A stretch of 12,839 nucleotides of DNA from NCBI RefSeq assembly GCF_004359215.1, contig NC_090618.1, positions 689,169 through 702,007 of the forward strand. Reading direction: 5' to 3'. The notes beneath the pieces were generated by a model that worked only from the letters and a program-made list of their open reading frames with translations, ran no database searches and was not told the DNA's origin. Origin of the DNA: Bremia lactucae. Its lineage: Eukaryota > Oomycota > Peronosporomycetes > Peronosporales > Peronosporaceae. Position numbers and translations under genes: made by a program. Below, piece after piece: positions 1 to 8,458 of the stretch. Numbering within the stretch: the first letter of the stretch is position 1; the number at the start of each line of letters is the position of its first letter.

Positions 1-338
1 AGCCCTGCCACCTCCCGATGATGTTCGGAGAGGTGGGGAAAATGAGCCCAATCAATATTGAGGCTCATCCTCACGTACACACGCAGAGATGCGGGTCGTG
101 GGAAGGATTTCAAGTGCTACCAAGTGTAGGCGGGCACGTCGTAATGCGGCCACGCTCTACTTAGACACACACCCTAGCACAGCGAGGAAGCAGTTTAACC
201 TGCTTCTCTAGCGTGCAGTGAGGCAGTTGTGGTGGGCGCGTTAGCGTCCTCACCCAACGCACTAAGTGCACCACACCCGAGTGCTGGTTTAGTAATTGAC
301 CTCCCTTTAAGCACACCAAGTGTACTTAACGGGGACTG
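1..338 (+). mobile_element. 3' internal end of an LTR retrotransposon (partial)
   Basis: No complete gene lies here. Reading frame 2 is open from the window edge to a TGA at 59-61 and gives a short Pro/Asp/Arg/Gly-rich tail (ALPPPDDVRRGGENEPNQY), which could be the C-terminus of a pol polyprotein. Frame 3 is also open to about 162, so the frame is not certain. After that come non-coding bases with a hairpin (GAAGCAG/CTGCTTC around 186-205). A G-rich stretch (331-335) directly precedes a TGTAAC motif at 339, like a polypurine tract before a 3' LTR. Calling it a retroelement rests on this end structure and on the similar LTR start at 12019. No protein domain is visible. Confidence 0.45.
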
Positions 339-704
339 TGTAACATTAGGGCAACATTAGCCCGTTACAATATTTAAAATATGTAATATCTCGAAATTCC
401 TATTTATAATGGGTAATACGCGTGGCAAGATCGACTTTTAGCAAATGGTAAGCTGTTAATTATATAGAACAATCATGATGCCCTCGAAGCGAACCTATGG
501 AGATGATGATTCAAGATAGGTGGACAATGTCAATATGAAGAATATTGGTGGCTGCATTTGAGAAACAAATCGACCATCCCACATTCGTAAAAAAAGAAAA
601 TAATTAGATTTAGGACATGTTCTATTATCCATCTTTAATTTCTTGTAAATAGAGTCAGTATGAAATACTAAAAAACATGAAAAATATATATAACAACCAT
701 TACA
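339..704 (+). mobile_element. Candidate 3' LTR of the left retrotransposon
   Basis: The segment starts with TGTAAC and ends with ATTACA, giving the TG...CA ends expected of an LTR. Its first 31 bases carry the inverted repeat TGTAAC...GTTACA. The LTR at 12019 starts the same way (TGTAACG...CGTTACA) and also ends in ATTACA. The length would be 366 bp. The interior is AT-rich and has no gene. The 3' boundary is a guess, because the matching 5' LTR and target duplication lie outside the window. The left boundary is better supported than the right. Confidence 0.35.
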
Positions 705-915
705 ATATTTTATTGCAGCAAGCAATCAGCTCTATGAATGACACGTGTTACATGATTTTGAGACTGTTTCAAATTCGGCTGTCAATTAGCAATAATGATA
801 AGAAACTTGGATGCGACATCGTCAAAAAATTAAAGCTAAAAATGCAGACGCTTTGATTACTTTAGCTTCACAGCGCCATGCTATGCGAGAGGCAACTCAA
901 TTTACCAAGGCACAT

Positions 916-1539
916 CTACAGAAACTTGGACACACCTTCCTCAATGGACTCAAACGACAGCTCCGAGGCGTCTGTCGCTGTAAGGTGAATTCCAACTCCC
1001 ACCAGAACGCGCTTAATAGCATCTTTAGACGACGCGTACAGCATCTTGGATTTTATGCGAGCAGTGTCTGGGGACCTATTATTTGCAAAGTAAATTCCTT
1101 CTTAGCACCATAAGCTGGAGCTTACCAAACACAGCAGCTCGGTGAATAATAACTATATAGACTACTCGTACCATGAGAGAAAAACAATCTTGCTGGTAGG
1201 GCGGCCGTCCTTTGAGGTTAAGTCCAGGTCCACGAGGGCGTATCGACATTCGTCTGTGATCTGAGCAAGCTTGTCCGCCATGTCCTGATACGATTCGGAG
1301 CTAAGACCCGTTGATTCAATTACAATTTCCGAATCTTCCTCAATCTTGTAGATAAAGTAGCGATAATCGTGCGGAGCACGCTTAAGCTTGAAATCATTAA
1401 ACTGCGTAATAACGTCGTCCTTAACACCAACACCGGAAGACTATGGATAGAATCGAGTACCACAGACGAAGTCAAATAAGAATCAGCAACTATATATTTA
1501 CAAGCTACGCGGGGCAAGAATCAAGGCAGCACGTACCAT
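916..1539 (-). CDS. ADF/cofilin, actin-depolymerising factor (three exons)
   Basis: Cofilin binds actin monomers and filaments, and severs and depolymerises ADP-actin filaments. The gene is spliced from 1537-1539, 1172-1440 and 916-1075, giving 143 residues (432 nt with TAG), the usual family length. Exon 1 is only the ATG, followed directly by a GTACGT donor. Both introns (1441-1536 and 1076-1171) are 96 bp and end in AG. The protein starts [12 protein letters not shown], which places Ser3 where animal cofilins have the inhibitory phosphorylation site. It continues with [23 protein letters not shown] and [19 protein letters not shown], then the actin-binding long helix [18 protein letters not shown]. 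The second intron splits the Trp codon of SWSP. The open frames on the plus strand over this gene are shadows. A 210 bp AT-rich stretch without a gene separates its stop from the candidate LTR. Confidence 0.95.
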
Positions 1540-1562
1540 GGTAAGCACGCTGATAGAAGGGG

Positions 1563-1578
1563 TTTAGAATGAGTTTTG
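1563..1578 (-). promoter_or_regulatory. Inr-like start region of the cofilin gene
   Basis: Read on the minus strand, ACTCATTCTAAAC lies about 25-40 bases upstream of the cofilin ATG. It resembles the oomycete initiator core (roughly GCTCATTYYNCAWTTT), matching best in CTCATTC. This is a pattern match only; no transcript data are available. Confidence 0.35.
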
Positions 1579-1597
1579 GTAAGTGGAAAGGGGAATG

Positions 1598-1618
1598 CTG
1601 CTCCGCTTCTCGGAGCAG
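1598..1618. other. Perfect 8-bp stem-loop upstream of cofilin
   Basis: CTGCTCCG (1598-1605) and CGGAGCAG (1611-1618) are perfect reverse complements around a 5-base loop. The stem is GC-rich in AT-rich surroundings. It sits just upstream of the proposed cofilin initiator, so it could be a promoter element or a 5' UTR structure if transcription starts further out. Its function is unknown. Confidence 0.5.
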
Positions 1619-1699
1619 TGTAAGTTATATTGACTGAAACAATGTATTGAATTTAGATGTCCACTCCTGTAATAAAGGTCATCCCTCTTGTTGTGTAAT

Positions 1700-1915
1700 T
1701 TACACAGTCGCTGAGGCCCCCCCTTTAATCATCACAACACTACGAGAGGTTTGGCAGGTCTCGGCTATCTCCTTGATACAGTAACATGAAAAATTATACA
1801 TTGATACTAAAAAACAAACTTTTCGTGAGTCTACAGATAGCCCTTCGCAGTAGCGCATCACCTGTCGGCTTGTATTAGCGAATACGATACAGGTTTTCAA
1901 GGCACATCTCTAAGG
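1700..1915 (-). other. Possible relic of a protein-coding exon, weakly helicase-like
   Basis: This 500-bp gap between cofilin and the acetyltransferase holds one open minus-strand stretch. It contains KTCIVFANTSRQVMRYCEGL, which loosely resembles the start of the C-terminal domain of DEAD/DEAH helicases (a K-T-x-V-F-x-N-T pattern). It has no ATG start, and no other helicase motif is nearby. An AG directly upstream could be a splice acceptor. It may be a decayed exon or chance. A small palindrome TGTGTAA-T-TTACACA lies at 1692-1706. Confidence 0.15.
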
Positions 1916-1973
1916 CTGCGCCTATTGCACTTTTTTGGCTGCAAAAGTCGCGGTATAAAGCACGTAGCCACGG

Positions 1974-2040
1974 CCTCAAATGTTAGTTATCCAGGTTGAG
2001 AATACTGTAAGTTGATAGTAAGCTTGTAGTACATTTGAGG
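1974..2040 (-). terminator. Inverted repeat directly after the HAT stop codon
   Basis: ACATTTGAGG (2031-2040) and CCTCAAATGT (1974-1983) are a perfect 10-bp inverted repeat with a 47-base spacer. On the HAT transcript the first arm starts at the base right after the TGA (2041-2043). It would form a stem at the very start of the 3' UTR. A role in termination, 3' processing or stability is inference. Confidence 0.35.
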
Positions 2041-5000
2041 TCATTCAATTTGTTGGACTTGAGTCGGAGTTGTCAGTGGAGCCGGGCCAAAATTAAGTGT
2101 ATGTGGGTGCTCATGGCCGTTGCGCTGGTAGCAATAGTCGCACAGTGCGAAGCGTATACAATCTCGACAGGACCAAAAGTCTGCACGAGTAATCAACAGG
2201 CTGCACTCACAGCAAAAGACGTTTAATTGCGCAATCTGCTCGTTAAAGTAGTGATGTACCATCATCATGGTGGAGTGTTTGGCACGACGAAGTGTGTCGA
2301 ATTGGTAGCCGGCAAGTGAGCACAATTGGTGGAACATAAAGCGACTGCCAAAGAAACGAGGGACCTGCTCATACCACGACGGCACTAGTTTCTCTGGATG
2401 GCATCCGTGATATCGCATTTTTCCTGCAAGGTCAACGCCTTCAATTTGGCCTATTTCGTCGTCGTTTACAACCTCCAAATCCACAACAAGCAAATCGTTC
2501 TTTAGACGTTGAACGGCGAATTGGCACTTCAAAAATACTTCGCGCACTTTCACGTCGACTTGTATCGAAGGCGACACTGATGTAGCAGCTTCGTTGATAC
2601 AAGTTAATGTACTGTTTAGAGAAATTTTGCCACCTGTTCGAGCGATTGAGCTGTTTTTGCCACAAATGGCATTCTTTTTGTTTTCATTTGCCCGCTTTTG
2701 TTTTTCATTTCTTAAAATGATGCGACCAAGAATTCTCTCAAGCTCAGATGGGATAATGTCACCATCAAAGATGGGTGGAAGCTGGTGAACTGGCCACACA
2801 AGCTCATCAGGATTCACAGACAGCACGGTCGTGCCTCGTGTAGAGACACCCACGTTATCCTTCTCTTTCCCAGCCATCGACGACGCTGGAGATGCAAGAT
2901 CACAACTAGTACTTGAACGGTCCTTGTTTTCGCAAAAGTATCGTTCGTACAATGTAGTCCAGTTCTTGACAATTCCACATTCTTTCGCTTTAGTTAGTAA
3001 ATTGCTATACCATCGACGCAAGTGCTCAGCGCTGGGAGTCTTTTGAAAGGACGGGCGGCACCAAAACACATAGCTGATACGCTTTTGTGGCGGGCATGAC
3101 CATATGTGGACGCGAGAGAAGCCGTGGCGCCGCAAATAATCGAAATAAGCAAGCAAGATTAAATGATAGGCAGCCGTCCGTGCACTTGTAGGCTTTAAAT
3201 ATCGAACACTGTCTATATAGGCAATGTACACAGCTCGTTTATTCGCCTCAAGCTCGCACTCATCCCCAAATTCCTGTGCATAGATCGTAAAGAGACACAC
3301 TTCCATTCCTTCATGCTTCTGAAACAGATAGAGACCACGAGACAGATAACTTATATGAGCAGGCATACGCTGCGAATTTGTGTTAGTATCTGGACGTAGC
3401 TGCGCAAGGAGCCGGGCATTTTCATCAAATGTCCGCACCACGCCTTGCGGAACGGTAACACATTCGCCTGGAAATGATAACGCCCGTACATACAGTGTTT
3501 GAGCAGCTTCGTGCTCGCCGATATCATTAAGACCATGCCGCAAATAGTTTTGAACAAATGCGCTCAATTCACAACTTGGAATATTTAGACACGAAGTGTT
3601 TTGCACAAGCTCATCGGGATCGTTGTGTAAAATTTTGCGCAAAGATGATTTGGGTGGTAAGGTCGCACGTTTGCGCCGACAGCGACATAATGGACACACG
3701 TACGAATTCTGCTTCAAAGTTACGTTGTCAACGCTCGAGGCTTTCTGCACCGTGTATGCACCGATCACGGGGTTGTAAAGTCCACATATCTGATGAAGCC
3801 ATCGATCACATTCCCCACACTTCACCCACGGCTCCACTGCAACCTCACACTTCTTTTTTATGAGAGAATCTAGAAATCCACATGTACTGTCATTATGCGC
3901 CTGATCTGCCGAGCTATGACCTCTTGCTAAACGAGTCTTACACTTTTGGCACCAAATACGAGTTCCGTCCTTCGTGATAAAGTAGACTGAGCCTTTACGA
4001 ATTTCTGTGACACAACCCCCAGAGCACTGCAAGTGCGGCGGAGTAGTATCTAAGCATTGTTGATTGCATACAATGCACGAATTCCCACGACAAACGCGAC
4101 AAACATGCTGAACGCATTGTCGTTTAGCCTGTCGATTTTGCTCTGTTTTGACTGACTCGTTAAAGCGACGGAGCAAGATTTGAGCATCAAGGTGGATGTA
4201 ATGCGACTCGGGATTAAAAAGCATCGCGTTCTTAAACACCAATCGAACGTCACAGATAAAATCTTCCAGTTCAAGGTATGTACCAGCTGATAGATTCTGC
4301 TTGATGGTTCCAAGATCCATTGGATGCTGCACGATACTGGTATAAGTAGGCAAATCTAAAGCTATTGGGTCCACTGGCGTGTTAAAAATCCCGTGCCGAT
4401 TACGTGGATCCGACATAAGCTTCATTAAAATATCTGTGACTTTTTCGAAACTGGTCAATCGACCCTCTTGACGGACCGATGCGATATGTTCAGCAATTTC
4501 GTCTGCTGTCATCTGCAACATTGGATTTACTTCAACAGGAGCTACTGATAAAATTGCTCCATTTGCATTCTGTTCTTGACCAGGAGGTCGCCAACCAAAC
4601 GGAAGACTTAAATTACTCCCAAGCGTTCGGCACGCAGGTGTCAAAGATTCCAACACATCAGAGGTAATACTGTGGATACTAGGACTTTTGGCATGCATAG
4701 CTTTATTAGGAGTCACGAGAGGAAAGCTGACCTGTCCACTAAGCCGTCGCTTTTTCCGCCTGATAGATTCTGCATATTGAGCAGCAGATTCATTGCTTGA
4801 AGCAATTTTATCAATTTGTGCAAATCCAAGTGGACTTTTACGCACTTTGCCACGAGGAGATTTGGTCTGAGACGCCCTAGCATCCAATAGAGGGCTCTTT
4901 TCGCTTGGCCTACACCGTACGCTTTTTACAGATGTTTTATTAACTTCTCTCCTTTCTGACGACCCCAGTACAGAATTTGATGTAGCTACATCCTCCGCAC

Positions 5001-5903
5001 CGTTTTTTAATGCTTGAATGCACAAATTCCGACGCTGCGACTGTTTTCGTGTCAGCTGAAATGGTTGCGCAGTAATCGTAATAGGGCGTGGCAGCAAATT
5101 GGGCCTCGGCATTGGACCCGACCTCCGACGATGAGCCGGAACGGAACAGCTAAAAATAATTTTCGTCCATTCCGACTGCACAACACGCTCATTCGCCAAA
5201 CCTGCTTCCACCGCGGAGCTTAGCTTGCACCAAAGCAAATACTTGATAAATCGTGAAAAGAAACCGTTCGACACACCCACACCAGTCGAAATTAAATCTG
5301 TATGAGCCAGAAAATCATTAGTAAGGCATCAAAAATGCCACCTTAAACACAGCAGTACAAACCGATGATAAGTCGCAAAATGTTGGCACTAGGAGTTTCT
5401 CGGTCTCCGTAGAACAGCAGAAATGCAGCATCTTCCTCTCCAAGTCTGCGTTTTCTAACTTGAAAACTCTTTTGATGTTTCGAAACGACACTTTCTTCAG
5501 TACTGACTTCTTTTGAACGCGGATTCTTCTCCTGAGCTACTGCCATCGACTGCTGCTCTACCACCTGCTCATCCTCTTCTTCCATTTCTTCAAGCGCGTC
5601 TACCTTTTTCTTTACGCGCACTGGAAGTATATCTTCGTCACTGCTGCTGTCAATCATTACAATAGCTGGTGTATCATATTCCTGAGCCGGAGTATTTGTC
5701 ATTGGCGGACGCTGCTCGATTCCCGCATCTTCTTCTTTCTCCTCCTCATCGCTGCTAATGCTAATATAAACTTGACCATTCGTCTCAACTCTTTCACGCC
5801 AGTTGACATTCAATGGCTGGATAGCACGCCGGCGCTCGATCTTACGTTCGCGGCTCAAACGTGGACATGCCATGAGTCGGCTCGCGGATTCGTGCACCTC
5901 CAT
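2041..5903 (-). CDS. CBP/p300-type histone acetyltransferase (KAT11) with bromodomain, PHD and ZZ finger
   Basis: This is a nuclear co-activator predicted to acetylate histones with acetyl-CoA. My model joins 5363-5903 to 2041-5297 (1265 residues). Exon 1 has two SUMO-interacting-type motifs, VYISISSDEEE (45-55) and IVMIDSSSDED (81-91), and an acidic Glu-rich stretch. Exon 2 holds a bromodomain (about 461-561; HPMDLGTIK, and FNP with the acetyl-lysine-binding Asn), a Cys-rich region and PHD (about 575-718; WVKCGECDRWLHQICG), and the KAT11 domain (about 750-966). The catalytic domain shows VYIAYIDSV, RTAAYHLILL, HIWSCPP (Trp matching p300 W1436) and RRWYSNLL (Tyr matching p300 Y1467). Next come PPIFDGD, FDTLRRAKHSTMMM and a C-terminal ZZ finger (about 1209-1246). 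I see no TAZ or KIX domain. Exon 2 alone has no ATG until 5112, which supports the 5' exon. The alternative is two genes, with HAT starting at 5112. The HAT identity is very sure; the join is moderately sure. Confidence 0.9.
5298..5362 (-). other. Proposed 65-bp intron joining the SIM exon to the HAT exon
   Basis: The donor is GTTTGT (5362) and the acceptor is ATACAG (ending at 5298). A branch-point-like TACTAAT (5317-5323) lies about 19 bases before the acceptor, followed by a pyrimidine-rich stretch. Splicing after ATC-G (phase 1) makes a GAT codon and continues in the HAT frame without a stop. Unspliced, exon 1 meets TAA at 5343-5345. The donor is not the best consensus. A second, longer option (donor GTACTG, acceptor TTTTTAG near 5150) is also in frame. 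Confidence 0.55.
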
Positions 5904-6077
5904 CTTGTATGCATATCAGATGCACTCATTGGCCAAGGAAGCAACGAAAGCGATTGGCTAAAAACGTATCAAGCTCGGGCATGTCAGTTGACTTCGTTCC
6001 CATCGTCATGTAAATTGATGGGCTTCTGACGTGCGAGCGTTGACAGTCGCTTCCCGTCTGGTCGCGGATCAGCTGCC
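5904..6077. promoter_or_regulatory. Shared 174-bp divergent promoter with two CCAAT boxes
   Basis: This is all the DNA between the start codons of the HAT gene (minus) and the putative regulator (plus). It has two CCAAT boxes on the minus strand (ATTGG at 5928-5932 and 5953-5957), 25 bp apart, the usual binding site of the NF-Y complex. CTCATT (5925-5930) overlaps the first one and resembles an oomycete initiator. Shared regulation of the two genes is inference from the geometry. Confidence 0.5.
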
Positions 6078-7446
6078 ATGTCGCGCTCGTCCCAAGTGGT
6101 GACGACACCCTTCTCAGCGTCACTTTGCAACTTGCTTTGCATGGAGATGCACATCACTGCCGTCGCTCCGAAGACTGTTAACTCGAAGCGGGAGCTTCCT
6201 GATTCTTGCCTTCACCTATCCGACTTTATGGTAGATAGTAACCATCAAGTAGCAGATGTTATGGGATGGTCACTAGCTACAATGTCGACGCCGCCAGCAG
6301 TGTCAAAAACGCCGTCAACGGCCGCGTCAACACCAGACTCAGCAAATATGTCGAGTTTTCCTTCCAAGCGGCTAAGCTGGACGCGTCGATTAGTAATTAC
6401 AAAACAGCCTGCGTCTGAATTTTATAAGGATGAAGGCGGTAAGGCTAATGCGCTTGAGGTGGAGGTTACGTTGGTGGAGTTTAATGAGCTTGGGGAACCT
6501 GCTCGATCTCTTGACAAGGAATTTATCGACATTCCGCTTCGCATTCTACTCTTTTTCGAGTCTGGAAAGCGCGTCGACGACACAGACCAGGAAATTTTTC
6601 GCTTTGTGGGTAACGACTATGACTCGATAGTCATTCGAGCATCATCGCGCAAAGCATTAGTGCAGTTCCGACTTGAGAAAGTAAGTCGAAGAAAGGATGG
6701 ACAAAGATTTAAGTTACGGATTGAAGTTGACCAAGAGCAGTGCACTGCTAACGTCGCAGACCTTACACCAGTTTTTACGAATGCGATTTGTGTGCTGTCC
6801 AAGCGGAAACATCCGAGCTCTTACAATTCAGACTCGTCAATTCGTGCAAAGGAGCCCCCTCCAAAACTATTAAAACGAGGTCAGTCTTGAAGCTGTATCT
6901 AGGACTTTATTAACTCATGTACAAATACTTATGTTTGTTTCTATTTCGCGTAACGTCACTGCAGATTTGACTTCGTTGGAAGACCGGATGAGTCTTAAGA
7001 TTGATGGACTCGCAGCACAACTTCACCACTTGAACCAACTTGTACAAAAGCAGGTTGGTGTAGCTATACGAAAAATCACTATTGTGTCACTTAGTCTCAT
7101 GTTATCGTGATTTCCACAGAACGAGCTCATTGCCAAGCATCAGCACACGGCTTATGATCCTCCGCCGATAAATCACTGCTCGCCTAATGACAGCTCAATA
7201 CTGGAATGGTTACTTCGGTCAAATACTGCTGAGGATGGTTCGTGTTTGAAGCCAGCTCTAGAGCCGCACCTTCTTCCGAGCTCAGTGATGCCCTTTTTTG
7301 AAATATTGGACGACTCGTATCATGGAATCGATGCAGATTTTACATCCGTTTTAGTTCCTCCGTCTGCAAAAGCAATCACAACATCATCGGATACTCAAAA
7401 TTGCAGCGCGCCAAGTAAATTGTTGCTACCTTTTGGTGATGATTAA
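6078..7446 (+). CDS. Putative nuclear regulator with beta-rich core and coiled coil (three exons; family not recognised)
   Basis: The gene is spliced from 6078-6879, 6965-7053 and 7120-7446, giving 405 residues. The introns are 85 bp (donor GTCAGT, acceptor CTGCAG) and 66 bp (donor GTTGGT, acceptor CCACAG); all joins keep frame and the stop is TAA. Residues 1-95 are Ser/Thr-rich and look disordered. Residues 104-246 form a strand-rich core: RLVITKQPASEFYKDEGGKA, then IPLRILLFF, VQFRLEKVS, QRFKLRIEV and PVFTNAICVLSKRKH. The pattern, with an ITKQP-like start and a basic end, is reminiscent of immunoglobulin-like DNA-binding folds (Rel, STAT/CudA-type, Runt), but no diagnostic motif proves it. 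Basic clusters SKRKH (241-245) and KLLKR (263-267) could be nuclear signals. Exon 2 is a short coiled coil (SLEDRMSLKIDGLAAQLHHL). ATG 6078 has a purine at -3; the Met at residue 22, 24 or 70 could start instead. Confidence 0.75.
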
Positions 7447-7459
7447 GTTAAAAGTAAAT

Positions 7460-7660
7460 TTAATTAAATTCTCTAAATTTTATTCCTGCCAATAGAAAAC
7501 GCAAACTGCAAGAAGGGCGTTCGGCGAGTGAAGCGAACGTCGGATTGTCGATAACATTGTGAAGCATGCTGCTTAACAAAACAAGCATATGATGAGGATT
7601 CATATCGATCCCAATCGTATCGACTACGTCGCACACGCTCAAGAATTGGTTGCGTGCCAT
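7460..7660 (-). CDS. Small 66-codon open frame, doubtful
   Basis: It starts at an ATG (7658-7660) and reads MARNQFLSVCDVVDTIGIDM, then a hydrophobic stretch (MLVLLSSMLHNVI). It has no recognised domain. It sits 14 bp beyond the stop of the convergent regulator gene and 34 bp downstream of the stop of the broken gene on the same strand, so it could be that gene's last exon. No in-frame junction was found. An AATAAA lies inside its last codons, which speaks against translation to the end. Confidence 0.25.
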   Translation of the reverse strand: MARNQFLSVCDVVDTIGIDMNPHHMLVLLSSMLHNVIDNPTFASLAERPSCSLRFLLAGIKFREFN

Positions 7661-7694
7661 ATAACCGAGTTTTTACGATATTCTGTTTGCTAAA

Positions 7695-8323
7695 TTACAG
7701 TTTATGCTGATTTGTCTGGTGCGACACATCAGTTCCTGTCTCTAAAAAGTAACGAAAATCGCCCATTACTTGCGCCAAGTTTCCTGCTGTCTGAATCTGT
7801 CGGTGCAGATCAACGTTCTTGGGGCTCTTTTCCATTAAATACAGCAGCTTTTCTTTTCGACGTAACTAAAAATAAGAGTGATTATTTGCGCTTGTATCAG
7901 CCCAATTGCTTTCATCGCAAAACTGTTCAAGATTGTAGCTACCGTACAATCTCCTTGTAAAGCTCGTCGCACACCGAGTTAAACTGTTCAAGTTTTTTTA
8001 CCACCTGGTCTTCCACTTCTGTCTGGATTGCCCCGCCTTCCCTTTGCATTGTATCATAAAGCAATGTTTTTTTTAAAAATGTCAACACTTTCGAGCAAGT
8101 AATTTAAAAGACCAACGAAAATTGCTCCTCGGACTGCACGAGCGTTAGACACTCATAAACAAGCTCCTGCAAGGCCACATCGCACGTATAAATGGTCACA
8201 ATACGTCTACAAACGGTCTTTAAGCACACTTGCGTCAAACTTAGTGCAGACATCCTCTACGCGCAGTGCAAATGGCTTGTTAGGGTCTTTGGCCGCCTCG
8301 CTCGTGAGCATTACGTTTGCCAT
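7695..8323 (-). pseudogene. Unrecognised coiled-coil protein gene broken by three homopolymer frameshifts
   Basis: It starts at ATG 8321-8323 (MANVMLTSEAAKDPNKPFAL) and ends at TAA 7695-7697. Coding sense continues only by changing frame three times: in AAA (8219-8221), a TTTT run (8106-8109) and an eight-A run (8067-8074), runs as read on the minus strand. Each is a one-base indel. Between them the text is protein-like: ALQELVYECLTLVQSEEQFS, NYLLESVDIFKK, and REGGAIQTEVEDQVVKKLEQ. An 82-bp intron (7866-7947, donor GTACGG, acceptor TTTTTAG) joins LYKEI to LRRKEKLLYLMEKSPKN in phase 0. The protein would be about 180 residues, helical and coiled-coil-rich. No family was recognised; a small complex subunit, for example of the kinetochore, is only a guess. 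It is either a young pseudogene or an assembly error. Confidence 0.6.
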
Positions 8324-8458
8324 GGTTGCGCAGAGATTACAAAGTGAAGAACGCTATCGCGTCATGTTTTTTTATTGGGTAAAGATTTTTAGTTTTATCT
8401 AATCAAAACACGCCAGAGGTGTGCCCCCTGCCATTAGACAGTACCGTAGGAGCGCATC
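8324..8458. promoter_or_regulatory. Shared 135-bp divergent promoter of the frameshifted gene and CNOT3
   Basis: The two start codons face away from each other across 135 bp. A CCAAT box lies on the minus strand (ATTGG at 8374-8378). Also on the minus strand, GCGTTCTTCACTTTG (around 8340-8354) resembles the oomycete initiator and lies about 20-30 bases from the start codon at 8323. No clear initiator was seen on the CNOT3 side. Confidence 0.4.

Noticed and set aside
811..1113. Plus-strand 100-codon open frame
   Set aside because: It lies on the opposite strand of cofilin exon 3, whose protein match is unmistakable.
1320..1517. Minus-strand 65-codon open frame
   Set aside because: It overlaps cofilin exon 2 and intron 1 in a different frame; the cofilin frame explains the sequence.
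5113..5280. HAT start at GTG 5280
   Set aside because: A GTG start is not expected for a eukaryotic nuclear gene. The frame stays open further upstream, so the start is either in the 5' exon or at ATG 5112.
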